A DNA stretch of 64,000 nucleotides from Bacillota bacterium (GCA_023436585.1 JAEZIN010000028.1:372001-436000); one strand, 5' to 3'. Shown: positions 1-9,223, counted from the first letter of the stretch. Made by a program: numbers and translations. The notes: generated by a model not told the origin, from the letters alone.

Positions 1-1
1 C

Positions 2-1624
2 AGGGATGCCGGCGAGGTCATTCTTTTGCTGGGCCTTGGCACTGACTACGCGAATGTGTACCCCCATTACCGGGGCGAGCATCCCCGCCAGGATATATCC
101 GCCCGCATGGAGCGCGCAGCCGCCCTTGGCTGGCAGGCGCTTTTGCAGCGTCATCATGCCGATCACCGGGAGTTGTACCGCCGGGCGGAAATCACGCTTT
201 CGGAAAGATCAAGCCCCGAATGCCCTACGGACGAACTGCTGCGGTGCTATCGCGACAAGCCGGAATTAGGCCTGGAAGCGCTGCTCTTCCATTATGGAAG
301 GTATCTGCTCATTGCTTCTTCCAGGCCGGGGACGCTGCCGGCCAACCTGCAGGGCGTGTGGAATGAATCCAACCAGCCGGCCTGGTGCGGGGATTACCAC
401 TTTAATATCAACCTGCAAATGAATTACTGGCCCGCGGAGGCGGCGTCGCTGACCGAATGCAGTGACAGCCTCGTTGACTATGTGCAAAGCCTTGTGGAGC
501 CCGGCCGCGTGACGGCGAAAGAGCATTTTGGTTCGGACCGGGGCTGGGCTGTGAACACCATGAACAACCCCTTCGGCTTTACTGCCACAGGTTGGCGGTA
601 TACCTGGGGCTGGGCGCCTAACAGCAACGCCTTTATCGCCATGAACCTGTGGGAGAAATATCTCTTTTATAGAAAGGCGGAGGACCTGCAAACAATCTAT
701 CCGCTGATCAAGGGCGCGGCCCTTTTCTGGCTGGACTTTTTGTCATTGGACAGCGACGGGACGCTGGCATCCTCCCCATCCTTTTCCCCGGAGCACGGCG
801 ATTGTGAAATCGGCTGTGCCATGGACCAGCAGCTTGCGCTCCTCCTCTTTACCGCGGCTATGGAGGCGGCAAGGCTGATGCATGCGGATTGGGATTTGCA
901 GGCCGAGCTGGAAGGTGCGATGAGGAAGCTTTCGCCTCCGCTTCGCGTTGGACGGTGGGGTCAATTGCAGGAATGGAAGGAAGACCTGGATGATCCCAAG
1001 GATACCCACCGGCATGTATCCCAGTTGGTGGCGCTGTATCCGGGGAATCTGATCAGCAGCGGCACGCCGGAATATATGGAAGCGGCCAAAGTGACACTCG
1101 TTGGCCGGGGGGATGAGTCCACCGGCTGGAGCCGGGCCTGGAAGATGTGCCTGTGGGCAAGGCTGCAGGATGGGGACCATGCTTACAAGCTTTTGCAGGG
1201 CCAGATATTGACCTGCACCTATCCGAACCTTTTGGATACCCATCCGCCGTTTCAGATCGACGGGAATTTCGGCTATGCGGCCGGTGTCTGCGAAATGCTG
1301 CTGCAAAGCCAGGAGGGCGTGATATCGCTTCTGCCGGCGCTGCCATCCGCCTGGCAGACAGGTTCATTCAGAGGGCTCATGGCCAGGGGCGGGTTCAGGG
1401 TGGACGCAAGCTGGAAGCACGGGAGGCTGGTGCGCGTTGTCATCCATGCCGCGTGCAGCGGAGATTGCGCTTTGAAGGCAATCTCATGTGCCGGGGAAAA
1501 CCCGCGCATTGTGGAGGGAAAAGGCGGGCGGATTGATTTTTCTGTGGACGGCGCCCGTGTCATAAGGTTTGCCGCCAAAGCCGGCCATACGTATACTATG
1601 GAGATGGACGTGAACGGAATATAA
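2..1624 (+). CDS. GH95 family alpha-L-fucosidase, 3' part (5' end outside the window)
   Basis: The reading frame is open from the first base, so the N-terminal part (beta-sandwich domain) is missing; about 540 residues of the (alpha/alpha)6 barrel and C-terminal domain remain. GH95 enzymes hydrolyse 1,2-alpha-L-fucosyl linkages or related galactosides. Seen here are the family landmarks GVWNESNQPAW, the Asn pair in HFNINLQMNYWPAE, the SPSFSPEH segment with the catalytic acid Glu, and HPPFQIDGNFG with the Asp that activates the Asn/water nucleophile. All four catalytic positions known for the family appear kept. It ends at a hairpin shared with the convergent iol operon. No export signal can be judged because the start is absent. 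Family assignment is firm; exact substrate is not. Confidence 0.88.
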   Translation, partial: RDAGEVILLLGLGTDYANVYPHYRGEHPRQDISARMERAAALGWQALLQRHHADHRELYRRAEITLSERSSPECPTDELLRCYRDKPELGLEALLFHYGRYLLIASSRPGTLPANLQGVWNESNQPAWCGDYHFNINLQMNYWPAEAASLTECSDSLVDYVQSLVEPGRVTAKEHFGSDRGWAVNTMNNPFGFTATGWRYTWGWAPNSNAFIAMNLWEKYLFYRKAEDLQTIYPLIKGAALFWLDFLSLDSDGTLASSPSFSPEHGDCEIGCAMDQQLALLLFTAAMEAARLMHADWDLQAELEGAMRKLSPPLRVGRWGQLQEWKEDLDDPKDTHRHVSQLVALYPGNLISSGTPEYMEAAKVTLVGRGDESTGWSRAWKMCLWARLQDGDHAYKLLQGQILTCTYPNLLDTHPPFQIDGNFGYAAGVCEMLLQSQEGVISLLPALPSAWQTGSFRGLMARGGFRVDASWKHGRLVRVVIHAACSGDCALKAISCAGENPRIVEGKGGRIDFSVDGARVIRFAAKAGHTYTMEMDVNGI

Positions 1625-1625
1625 G

Positions 1626-1664
1626 CAAACGCCTCCTCCCGGTCTTGCCGGAAGGGGGCGTTTG
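1626..1664. terminator. Bidirectional hairpin between GH95 gene and iolE
   Basis: An inverted repeat CAAACGCC ... GGCGTTTG with an inner CCGG/CCGG pair lies between two convergent genes. The T-rich tract after it is short, so termination strength is uncertain. Confidence 0.6.
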
Positions 1665-1701
1665 ATTAACCATGGCACAAAGCCTTGAAGCTTCAGGAAA
1701 A

Positions 1702-2598
1702 TTATAGCCCGGTTTTCTCCCGGATATAGCGGCGGGCCTTGAGGGCGTACTCAAAGGGATTCGCTTTGGCGGGGTCCTGCTCGGCTTCCACAACGACCCA
1801 GCCTTCGTAGCTCTCTTTTTCCAGCACGTCAAAGATGGGGGAGAAGTCCACATCGCCGTCGCCTGGCACGGTGAAGACGCCGGCACGGACGGCAGTTAGA
1901 AAGCTCCAGCCTTCCTTTTCGGCCTGGGCACGCACGTTTTGACGCACATCCTTCAAATGCACGTGACGGATGCGGTGAATGTACTTTTTCAGCACGGGCA
2001 GGGGATCAATGCCCGCAAAGGTCAAATGACCGGAGTCAAAGAGCAGATATACAAGATCAGGGTCGGTTAGCGACATGAGGGTGTCGATTTCTTCGGCCGT
2101 CTGTATGCCGGTGCCCATATGATGGTGGATGGTGAGGGTCATGCCAACGTCCTTCGCCAGGCGGCCCAGTTCGTTGTAACCCTCGGCTACCGCCTTCCAC
2201 TGTTCACGGGTATAGACAGGCTTATCCGCCCCGAAGATGTTGAGGGGTTTGCCCTGTATGGAATTGCCCTGTTCGCTGGCGCCGATGATTTTAGCGCCTA
2301 AAGCGTTCAGGCGGTCACGGTGGGCGATGAAGGCCTTTTTTGTCACATCAAAGGGTTCTGAGGTGAACAGGCTGGAAAACCAGGCATTGCAGATTTGAAG
2401 CCCGCGCACATCCAGGTAGTGCTTCAAAACCGCCGGGTCCTGCGGATATTTGTTGCCGATTTCGCTGCCGGAAAAGCCCGCCAGCGCCATTTCGCTGATG
2501 CACTGTTCAAAGGTGTTTTCGCCGCCCAGGTCCGGCAGATCGTCGTTGGTCCAGCCGATGGGCGCGATGGCCAACTTCACTTTTTTCGGGTCCAGCAT
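1702..2598 (-). CDS. iolE: Inosose dehydratase
   Basis: Dehydrates 2-keto-myo-inositol (scyllo-inosose) to 3D-(3,5/4)-trihydroxycyclohexane-1,2-dione, the second step of inositol catabolism. The 298-residue product matches the usual length and has the xylose-isomerase-like TIM-barrel landmarks: IAPIGWTNDD at the N-terminus, the TIHHHMGT strand, LLFDSGHLTFAG, and the HVHLKDVR strand with metal-binding residues, followed by VPGDGDVDF and VVVEAEQDP. It is the last gene of the leftward iol operon, 25 bases after iolD, and ends before a bidirectional hairpin. The placement among iolD, B, G, A, C and J makes the function call strong. Start ATG at 2598 follows a GGGGTAAT-type ribosome site. Confidence 0.94.
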   Translation of the reverse strand: MLDPKKVKLAIAPIGWTNDDLPDLGGENTFEQCISEMALAGFSGSEIGNKYPQDPAVLKHYLDVRGLQICNAWFSSLFTSEPFDVTKKAFIAHRDRLNALGAKIIGASEQGNSIQGKPLNIFGADKPVYTREQWKAVAEGYNELGRLAKDVGMTLTIHHHMGTGIQTAEEIDTLMSLTDPDLVYLLFDSGHLTFAGIDPLPVLKKYIHRIRHVHLKDVRQNVRAQAEKEGWSFLTAVRAGVFTVPGDGDVDFSPIFDVLEKESYEGWVVVEAEQDPAKANPFEYALKARRYIREKTGL

Positions 2599-2623
2599 AG
2601 GTATTACCCCTTTCGTTTATGAC

Positions 2624-4477
2624 TTACATATCCCTGACGTCCTTTACATGCTCCCGCATGTCCTGATAGGCTGCCTGCACCCGCGCTTGGGTGGATACCT
2701 CCGCCACGCCGACCCGCCACCAGCCTTCAAAGCCGGGGGTCATGGTGCGGGGCAGCACCTTGATGTCGTACAGAACCGGCTTGCTTTGGTTTTTTGCGTC
2801 CTTCAGCGCGGCGCGAAGCTCCTCCACTGTGGTGACAGTGTACGCTTTCAGACCGTAGCTTTCCGCGTTCTTGGCAAAATCCATGGGCATGAGCGCGCCA
2901 TCCAGTTCGCCGGTGGCAGAATTGCGGAAACGGAACACCGTGCCGAAGGTATCGTTGCCCTGGTTGTTTTGCAGGTTTTCGATACAGCCCCAGCCGGCGT
3001 TGTCAAACAGGCAGAAGTGAACTTTGATGCCTTCCTGCAGCGCTGTGACCATTTCGCTGTGGGCCATCAAATACGTGCCGTCGCCAAAGAAGGCATACAC
3101 TTCCTTGTCCGGGCAGGCCAGCTTGACGCCTACCGCGCCGTTGATCTCATAGCCCATGTTGGAAAAACCGTATTCCATGTGGTAGGTACCGGAATCACCG
3201 GAACGCCACAGCCGCTGCATGTCACCAGGCAGGCTGCCGGCGGAACCTACAGCGATGTCAGAGGCGGTCATGAAGCGGTTGATTTCGCCCAAGGCTCTGG
3301 TTTGGGAAAGGCCGTCAGGATGATCCTGGGTGTAGAAGTCATCCACGATGGCGTCCCATTCTGCTTTGGCGCATGCAATATCCTGGCCATAGGAGGCTTT
3401 GTATCCATCAAGCGCTTTGGTCAGAGAAACAAGCGCTTCCCTGGCATCGGCAATGATGGGCTCGCCATTCATTTTCACTGCATCAAAGGGGCAAATGTTG
3501 ATGGAGAGGATTTTGGCATCCTCTTTGAACAGCCACTTGGAACAGGTGGTGAAATCGCTGAGCCTGGTACCCACGGCGATGATCAAATCGGCCGTTTTGG
3601 CAATGACGTTTGCAGCCTTGCCGCCGGTGACGCCGATCCCGCCAAGATTCAGCGGATGATTCCAGGTCAATACGCCCTTGCCTGCCTGGGTCTCGGAAAA
3701 GGGGATGCCAGTCTTTTCGCAGAAGGTTCTCAGCGCTTCACCAGCCTCGCTGTAGCGGACGCCGCCGCCGCAAATCACAAGCGGGCGTTTGGCTTCTTTG
3801 AGTAGATCAAGCACCCTGTCAAGCTGCGGCTTGGAAAGCGGGCGCCTGTCCATGTGCCAGACCCTGCGCTTGAAGAATTCCACGGGATAATCGTAAGCTT
3901 CGCCCTCCACATCCTGGGGCATGGCCAAGCATACGGCCCCCGTATCCGCCGGGTCGGTTAAAACCCGCATGGCGTGAATGGCGGCGGTCATCAATTGCTC
4001 TGGCCTTTGTATGCGGTCCCAATAGTGGCATACGCCACGGAAGGCGTCCGTCACCGTGGTGGAAAAGCTGTCGAAGAACTCAGCCTGCTGCAATACCGGG
4101 TCGGGCTGGCGGCTGGCAAAGGTATCGCCAGGCAACAGCAAAAGGGGGATGCGGTTGGCCGTGGCGCAACCGGCGGCGGTGATCATGTTCATGGCGCCGG
4201 GGCCAATGCTGGACACGCAAGGAATGATCTCGCGGCGGTTCTTTTGCTTAGCATAGGCCATGGCAGCCAGTGCCATGTTCTGCTCGTTTTTGCCCTGCAA
4301 AAAGCGGATGCCGTGGCCGCCCTGGGAAAGTGCCTGGCCTACGCCTACCACACAGCCGTGGCCGAACACGCCGAAAATGTTATTCACAAACTTGGTTTCT
4401 ACGCCGTCCAGTTCCACATATTGCTTATCCAAAAAGCGCACAAGGGCTTGAGCCATGGTCAAACGGATGCGTTCCAT
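2624..4477 (-). CDS. iolD: 3D-(3,5/4)-trihydroxycyclohexane-1,2-dione hydrolase (ThDP enzyme)
   Basis: Opens the ring of the IolE product to give 5-deoxy-D-glucuronate. The 617-residue protein has the acetolactate-synthase fold: an N-terminal pyrimidine-binding domain (GHGCVVGVGQAL, FLQGKNEQNMALAAM with the activating Glu), a central domain around 200-340 (VICGGGVRYS, GGIGVTGGKAANV) and a C-terminal ThDP/Mg2+ domain with GDGTYLMAHSE and the downstream Asn residues of the metal motif. Its ATG abuts the iolB stop with no intergenic base, so the two are translationally coupled. Length and motifs match B. subtilis IolD. Confidence 0.95.
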   Translation of the reverse strand: MERIRLTMAQALVRFLDKQYVELDGVETKFVNNIFGVFGHGCVVGVGQALSQGGHGIRFLQGKNEQNMALAAMAYAKQKNRREIIPCVSSIGPGAMNMITAAGCATANRIPLLLLPGDTFASRQPDPVLQQAEFFDSFSTTVTDAFRGVCHYWDRIQRPEQLMTAAIHAMRVLTDPADTGAVCLAMPQDVEGEAYDYPVEFFKRRVWHMDRRPLSKPQLDRVLDLLKEAKRPLVICGGGVRYSEAGEALRTFCEKTGIPFSETQAGKGVLTWNHPLNLGGIGVTGGKAANVIAKTADLIIAVGTRLSDFTTCSKWLFKEDAKILSINICPFDAVKMNGEPIIADAREALVSLTKALDGYKASYGQDIACAKAEWDAIVDDFYTQDHPDGLSQTRALGEINRFMTASDIAVGSAGSLPGDMQRLWRSGDSGTYHMEYGFSNMGYEINGAVGVKLACPDKEVYAFFGDGTYLMAHSEMVTALQEGIKVHFCLFDNAGWGCIENLQNNQGNDTFGTVFRFRNSATGELDGALMPMDFAKNAESYGLKAYTVTTVEELRAALKDAKNQSKPVLYDIKVLPRTMTPGFEGWWRVGVAEVSTQARVQAAYQDMREHVKDVRDM

Positions 4478-5284
4478 TCAGCCATCCTTCCTTTCGGGCC
4501 AGTATTTCGCGTCTTTTTCCTGTACCCACAGGTGCTCGGGAACAAAGGTAGGGGTGATGTAGGGCGCGCCGTCCAAATGGCGGATCACCCACAGATACCA
4601 CAATGCATAGCCCGGCGGTGTGCAGTGGGGATGGGTGAGCCCAGGGCGGATGAACACCGTATCATTGGTGTGCACCTTGACTACATCCTCGCCCAGCTCT
4701 GCGTAACCAAAGCCGTTTTCCGGGTTGGATTTATAGTAGTAGATTTCCGGCTGCGGGTGATGATGCGGGGGATAGCTGGACCACTTGCCTGGAAAACCAA
4801 TCACTTCGCCCAGCACCAGGTTCGAAAGCGGCGCGTTGCGCTTGTCAAACACGGTGCGCACGATGCGGGTGGACGTATCCTTCATCAGCCCGGCCCCGCG
4901 GTATTCATCCGCCGTATCGGTCGGGGAATACCACTCGGTAGAGAAGGAAGTATCGTTTTCCGCTCGCATGACGCAAACTTCGCTGTCTTCTGCGATAGCG
5001 CGGATGGTGACTGTGGTGTTTCTGTCAACATGCAAGACATAGGGGCCAACATCGAAACAATTGCCGCGTGAGAATACATTTACCTGTGCGCCTGTTGAGA
5101 TGCTGATTTCGCCGTATACAAGCAGATAAGCCTTTTCCAGCGGCCGCGCGTCTTCAAATATATCTCCCTTTTTCAACCGCAGCACGCCAAAATCCATGCC
5201 CATCTCCCCGTGCATGCCATCCATAGTACTGATTTCGGTGTAGCCGAAAGTGTGGGGGCCATTCGCCCGGCGAATGTCAGACAT
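4478..5284 (-). CDS. iolB: 5-deoxy-glucuronate isomerase
   Basis: Isomerises 5-deoxy-D-glucuronate to 5-dehydro-2-deoxy-D-gluconate. The 268-residue bicupin shows the metal-site stretch SSYPPHHHPQPE and later PGLTHPHC, typical of IolB. The ATG overlaps the end of iolG by eight bases and the stop touches iolD, so translation is probably coupled along iolG-B-D. Family and context agree. Confidence 0.95.
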   Translation of the reverse strand: MSDIRRANGPHTFGYTEISTMDGMHGEMGMDFGVLRLKKGDIFEDARPLEKAYLLVYGEISISTGAQVNVFSRGNCFDVGPYVLHVDRNTTVTIRAIAEDSEVCVMRAENDTSFSTEWYSPTDTADEYRGAGLMKDTSTRIVRTVFDKRNAPLSNLVLGEVIGFPGKWSSYPPHHHPQPEIYYYKSNPENGFGYAELGEDVVKVHTNDTVFIRPGLTHPHCTPPGYALWYLWVIRHLDGAPYITPTFVPEHLWVQEKDAKYWPERKDG

Positions 5285-6305
5285 GGGCTGCCTCCAGAAT
5301 TTCTTTCACGGTCACGGGGCGGTGCTCCAGCCAGGACTTTTTGGCGGCCATGGCCAGGACCACCGGGGACAGGGCATCATCCACATTCACGGGTACGGGG
5401 GTATCGTTCACGATGGCGGCGATGAAGGCCTTCATTTCCTTGATAAAGGAAGCCATGTACCGCTCCAGGAAGAAGTATTGGGGCTTGTCGGAAACAACGC
5501 CTTGGGCGGTACTGACGCGCACGGTGGTGTCACCGTCGTTTTCACCGGCGGCCATGCCCAGCGCGCCAAAGACCTCTACCCGCTGGTCGTATCCATAGGC
5601 GGCCCGGCGGCTGTTGTCGATCACGCCCAGCGCGCCGTTTTCAAACTTCAAAAGAACGATAGCAGTATCCACATCGCCGGCCTTGCCGATGGCAGGGTCT
5701 ACCAATACGGCACCCTGGGCGTACACTTCGGTGACGGGGCTGCCGGCCTGGAACTGGGCCATGTCAAAGTCGTGAATCATCATATCGATAAACAGGCCGC
5801 CGCTGGAAGCCGCATACTCGGCGGAGGGGGGCTCCGGGTCGCGGGAGGTGATTTTCACCACTTCCACCTTACCCAGTTTGCCGCTTGCCGCTGTTTCCTG
5901 TACTCTGCCGTGGTTGTGGTCAAAGCGGCGGTTGAAGCCAATCTGCATCTTCACATTGTTATCTTTGGCAGCCTGTTTGGCGGCCAGAATTTTTTCGATG
6001 GTCAGGTCCACCGGCTTTTCGCAGAAGATGTGCTTTTTCGCTTTGGCGGCAGCGATGGAAATATCTGCATGGGTGGTTGTAGGGGAGCAGACCAGCACTG
6101 CGTCGATAGCGGGGTTGTTTAGGATATCTTCATAGTTGGAGGTGAAAGCGGGGATGCCAAGGCGCGCGGCCAAGGCCTTGGCCTTGCTTACATCCACATC
6201 GCTGACCATGGCGACTTCCGCTTCCGGAATGTGGTAGGTGATGGATTCGCCGTGAACGTTGCCGATGCGCCCTGCGCCGATGATGCCGATTTGAAGCTTT
6301 TTCAT
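5277..6305 (-). CDS. iolG: Inositol 2-dehydrogenase (Gfo/Idh/MocA family)
   Basis: Oxidises myo-inositol to scyllo-inosose with NAD+, the entry step of the pathway. The 342-residue protein starts MKKLQIGIIGAGRIG (Rossmann GxGxxG) and carries the EKPVD motif with the catalytic Lys, and DMMIHDFDMAQF with the active-site Asp/His pair. The ATG at 6305 is chosen because an AAGGGAG ribosome site sits eight bases upstream; the longer frame begins with a TTG that overlaps that site. A 179-base gap with a paired-hairpin repeat separates it from iolA upstream. Related dehydrogenases can act on scyllo-inositol or chiro-inositol, so exact isomer preference is open. Confidence 0.92.
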   Translation of the reverse strand: MKKLQIGIIGAGRIGNVHGESITYHIPEAEVAMVSDVDVSKAKALAARLGIPAFTSNYEDILNNPAIDAVLVCSPTTTHADISIAAAKAKKHIFCEKPVDLTIEKILAAKQAAKDNNVKMQIGFNRRFDHNHGRVQETAASGKLGKVEVVKITSRDPEPPSAEYAASSGGLFIDMMIHDFDMAQFQAGSPVTEVYAQGAVLVDPAIGKAGDVDTAIVLLKFENGALGVIDNSRRAAYGYDQRVEVFGALGMAAGENDGDTTVRVSTAQGVVSDKPQYFFLERYMASFIKEMKAFIAAIVNDTPVPVNVDDALSPVVLAMAAKKSWLEHRPVTVKEILEAAHV

Positions 6306-6379
6306 GGGGAAGACTCCCTTCAAAATAAATGTTCATGGGTAGAGTATCCAGTACAAACAAAAGCGAGTAACAAGGAGTA

Positions 6380-6443
6380 TCGTGCCTGCGGGCACGACCA
6401 AAGGGCTTTCCGATCGCCCTTTGGAAACCTTCGGGAGCCATGC
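6380..6443. repeat. Paired-hairpin repeat, copy A (iolA-iolG gap)
   Basis: Two adjacent stem-loops: CGTGCC-TGCG-GGCACG, then CCAAAGGGC with a nine-base loop and GCCCTTTGG, followed by a CCTTCGGG tail. Nearly the same 64-base sequence recurs at 8086-8150, and a divergent relative is at 44875-44919. Differences between A and B within the second hairpin are in the loop. On the operon strand it lies in the leader of iolG. It could be a mobile repeat, an mRNA processing or stability element, or a partial terminator. Confidence 0.75.
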
Positions 6444-6484
6444 TTAGTTAGGGGATTAGTTTCGAAAAGGAGGGGCTTCCATGC

Positions 6485-7996
6485 TTATAAGGAGCCGTCC
6501 CACGTATTGACGGATGTCTTTTTCTTCTCCTCTTCGTCGAACCAGCGGACGGTGACACACTTGGTTTCGGTAAAGAAGCGGAAAGCGTCCTTGCCGTGGC
6601 AGTGTAGGTCGCCGAAGAAGGATTTCTTGTGACCGCTGAAGGGGAATACTGCCATGGGGACGGGGATGCCCACGTTCACGCCCACCATACCGCCATCGCT
6701 GCGCTTGGCAAACTCCCTGGCGTAGTGGCCGTTTTGGGTGAAGATCACCGAGCCGTTGGCGAAGGGGTTTTCGTTGATCAGGTTCAGCCCTTCTTCAAAG
6801 CTCTTGACGCGTTTGATGCAAAGGACGGGGCCAAAGACTTCCTTCTGGCCGATGCTCATTTCGGGGGTCACTTGATCAAAGATGGTGTGGCCCACATAGA
6901 AGCCATTATTGAAGCCCTCCACCTTCACATCCCTGCCGTCCAGCACCACCTTGGCGCCTTCGTCGATACCCTTTTGAATCCAGTCGCACACAAACTGCTT
7001 GTGAGAAGCGTTGACCACGGGGCCGAGATCTGTGGTCTTGTCATAGGCAGGCCCGATCTTTTGCAGCTTGCAAAGACGGACCAATTCCGCAACCAGCGCG
7101 TCGGCCACCTCTTCTTCCACGACGACAACGGGCAGCGCCATGCAGCGCTCGCCGGCGCAGCCAAAGCTGGAATTCATGATGCCGGCGGCGGTGCGGGTGA
7201 TGGGGGCATCGCGGAGTACCAGGGCGTGGTTCTTAGCTTCGCACAGTGCCTGTACGCGCTTGCCGTGGGCGGCAGCGGTGGAGTACACATGCAGGCCCAC
7301 GCTGGTGGAACCTACGAAGGTGATACCCTGGATGTCGGGGTGGGTGAGCAAAATTTCCGCCTCATTGCGGGAGCAGGGCACGACGTTCAAAACACCGTCG
7401 GGGAAGCCGGCATCCTTATACAATTCCGCCATGCGCAGGCTGGTCATGGGGGTAGAGCTGGCGGGCTTTAACACATAGGTGTTGCCGCAGACGATGGCCA
7501 AAGGCGCCATCCAGCCCATGGGGATCATGGCTGGGAAATTCCAGGGCGCGATGCCGGCGAACACACCCATGGGCTCCCGGTACAGGGTGGTGTCGTACCC
7601 CGCGGAGGTATCCATGAGGCTTTCGCCCATCAAGAGGCTGGGGGCGGAGCAGGCAAGCTCCACCATTTCCTTGGCCTTGAGTACATCGCCGGCGGCCTCG
7701 GACCAGGTTTTGCCGTGCTCGGTGGCCAGCATCAGGGTCAGCTCATCCAGGTTCTTTTCCATGAGCTCCCGGAGCTTGAACATCAGGTCCGCGCGCTTTT
7801 TCACAGGGGTATCCCGCCAGGCGGGATAGGCGGCCTTGGCGGCGGCGATGGCGGCTTCCACTTCTTCCTTTAGGCAGCAGGGGCTCTTGGCGATCACTTT
7901 GCCGGTGGAGGGATTGAATACATCAACAAACTTTTCGGTTTTGGATGTGATGTGCTGGCCTCCAATGTAGGGCTTTAAGATTTGAGGTTGAGACAA
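6485..7996 (-). CDS. iolA: Methylmalonate/malonate-semialdehyde dehydrogenase (CoA-acylating)
   Basis: Converts malonate semialdehyde from the inositol pathway to acetyl-CoA and CO2 with NAD+ and CoA. The roughly 500-residue aldehyde dehydrogenase carries APWNFPAMIPMGW, FVGSTSVG (NAD site) and SFGCAGERCMAL with the catalytic Cys, all typical of MMSDH rather than ordinary ALDHs. Start choice: an ATG at 8005 would directly abut the AGAAAGG ribosome site, whereas the in-frame TTG at 7996 is nine bases from it, so TTG is preferred; the difference is three residues. The C-terminus has a lysine-rich EEEKKKTS tail. A 192-base gap with a paired-hairpin repeat separates it from iolC. Confidence 0.93.
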   Translation of the reverse strand: MSQPQILKPYIGGQHITSKTEKFVDVFNPSTGKVIAKSPCCLKEEVEAAIAAAKAAYPAWRDTPVKKRADLMFKLRELMEKNLDELTLMLATEHGKTWSEAAGDVLKAKEMVELACSAPSLLMGESLMDTSAGYDTTLYREPMGVFAGIAPWNFPAMIPMGWMAPLAIVCGNTYVLKPASSTPMTSLRMAELYKDAGFPDGVLNVVPCSRNEAEILLTHPDIQGITFVGSTSVGLHVYSTAAAHGKRVQALCEAKNHALVLRDAPITRTAAGIMNSSFGCAGERCMALPVVVVEEEVADALVAELVRLCKLQKIGPAYDKTTDLGPVVNASHKQFVCDWIQKGIDEGAKVVLDGRDVKVEGFNNGFYVGHTIFDQVTPEMSIGQKEVFGPVLCIKRVKSFEEGLNLINENPFANGSVIFTQNGHYAREFAKRSDGGMVGVNVGIPVPMAVFPFSGHKKSFFGDLHCHGKDAFRFFTETKCVTVRWFDEEEKKKTSVNTWDGSL

Positions 7997-8085
7997 CTGG
8001 ATCATCCTTTCTGAGATGTGATAGTGTATGACGAGAATATTTCATCAAACTGGAATGACAATTATCAGATTATGATAAAGAGATT

Positions 8086-8150
8086 TCGTGCCTGCGGGCA
8101 CGACCAAAGGGCTTTTCGGTCGCCCTTTGGGAACCTTCGGAGGCAATCTT
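8086..8150. repeat. Paired-hairpin repeat, copy B (iolC-iolA gap)
   Basis: Same architecture and orientation as the copy at 6380-6443: CGTGCC/GGCACG stem with TGCG loop, then CCAAAGGGC/GCCCTTTGG. The second loop reads TTTTCGGTC here and TTTCCGATC in copy A, so stems are identical and the loops differ. It lies in the iolC-iolA gap, so the operon has one copy before iolA and one before iolG. Confidence 0.75.
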
Positions 8151-8197
8151 CTGAATCCATTTACATCAAAAAAGTAACTGGAGACACATCGCAGCAT

Positions 8198-9211
8198 TTA
8201 TCCCCTGGCGATCATTTCGCCATACTCCTTTTTCTTTTCAGCGATGAAGGCGCGGATGGCATCCTCCGTCGGCATATCCTGGGAGCAGGCATGACTGGCC
8301 ACAAGCATGGCGGCGGAGGCGCTGCCAAATTCCAGGGCGTCCATGATGTCCCAGCCGGACAAAAGGCCGTGCAGGAAGGCGGAGCCGTACCCATCGCCGC
8401 CGCCAAAGCCCTTCAATGCTTCCACCGGGAAGGGCTTGATGGAAAACGCGCCATCCTTGGTATAAGCGGTAGACCCCTTTTTGCCATGCTTGATGATGGC
8501 AATTTTGACGCCCTTGTCAAGCCAGTATCCAGCAGAGGTTTTATCTGTGCCATCAAGGCCAATCAAGCGCTCCATGCGGTCGTATTCCTCCCGGGAGCCC
8601 ATAAGAATGTCAGCTTTTTCCGCTACCCAGGAGGTATATACGGCGATTTCATCATCGTTTTTCCAGGTATATGCCCGGTAATCGGCATCAAAGACAACGG
8701 GCGTATTCGTCTTCTTCGCCAGCTGCAGGATTTTCAGGGCAGCCTCCCGGGATGGGCTTTGGGACAGGGCTGTGCCGGAAATGAGCACCAGCCTGGCGCT
8801 TTTCACATAGGCCACGTCCACATCATCGGGGTGCAACTGTAAATCCGCCACGCCTTCCCGGTACATGAGAATGCTTGATTCATCCCGGGAGAGGATTTCC
8901 GTAAAGGTAAGCCCTAACGATTCGCCGCCTAAGCAGCGGGTGACGTGGCTTACGTCAATGCCTTCTTTTTCAAAGAACTGTTGCACAAAATCCCCGAAAC
9001 GGTCGTTGCTGATCTTGCCCAGGAAGCCTACCTTACGGCCCAAGCGCGCCATGCCCACGGCAATGTTGGCGGGGGAGCCGCCCAGGTATTTTTTGAAGGT
9101 GGTTGATTCCACCAGGGTTTGAAAATAGTCCACGGGGTTAAAGTCGATGGCGATCCGACCAACGGGGATGATGTCCAGGGGCCGTGTTTCATCCCATTGA
9201 AAAAGGCTCAT
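8198..9211 (-). CDS. iolC: 5-dehydro-2-deoxygluconokinase (PfkB family)
   Basis: Phosphorylates 5-dehydro-2-deoxy-D-gluconate at C6 using ATP. The 337-residue ribokinase-fold protein has the PfkB N-terminal signature GGSPANIAVGMARLG and, near the C-terminus, FGGGDGYGSAFLHGL, the variant of the GAGD motif that holds the catalytic Asp. The Ala-to-Gly change in this motif keeps the Asp and should be tolerated. It follows iolJ by 12 bases. Context with iolJ and iolB separates it from ribokinase or fructokinase. Confidence 0.94.
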   Translation of the reverse strand: MSLFQWDETRPLDIIPVGRIAIDFNPVDYFQTLVESTTFKKYLGGSPANIAVGMARLGRKVGFLGKISNDRFGDFVQQFFEKEGIDVSHVTRCLGGESLGLTFTEILSRDESSILMYREGVADLQLHPDDVDVAYVKSARLVLISGTALSQSPSREAALKILQLAKKTNTPVVFDADYRAYTWKNDDEIAVYTSWVAEKADILMGSREEYDRMERLIGLDGTDKTSAGYWLDKGVKIAIIKHGKKGSTAYTKDGAFSIKPFPVEALKGFGGGDGYGSAFLHGLLSGWDIMDALEFGSASAAMLVASHACSQDMPTEDAIRAFIAEKKKEYGEMIARG

Positions 9212-9223
9212 GCGTTTCTCCTT

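Noticed and set aside
2450..3805. 451-codon open frame opposite iolD/iolE
   Set aside because: Antisense shadow of GC-rich codons; no ribosome site and no family features, while iolD and iolE are certain on the other strand.
8198..9211. IolC motif GGGD in place of GAGD as a sign of inactivity
   Set aside because: The catalytic Asp and surrounding glycines are kept; this variation is compatible with PfkB kinases.
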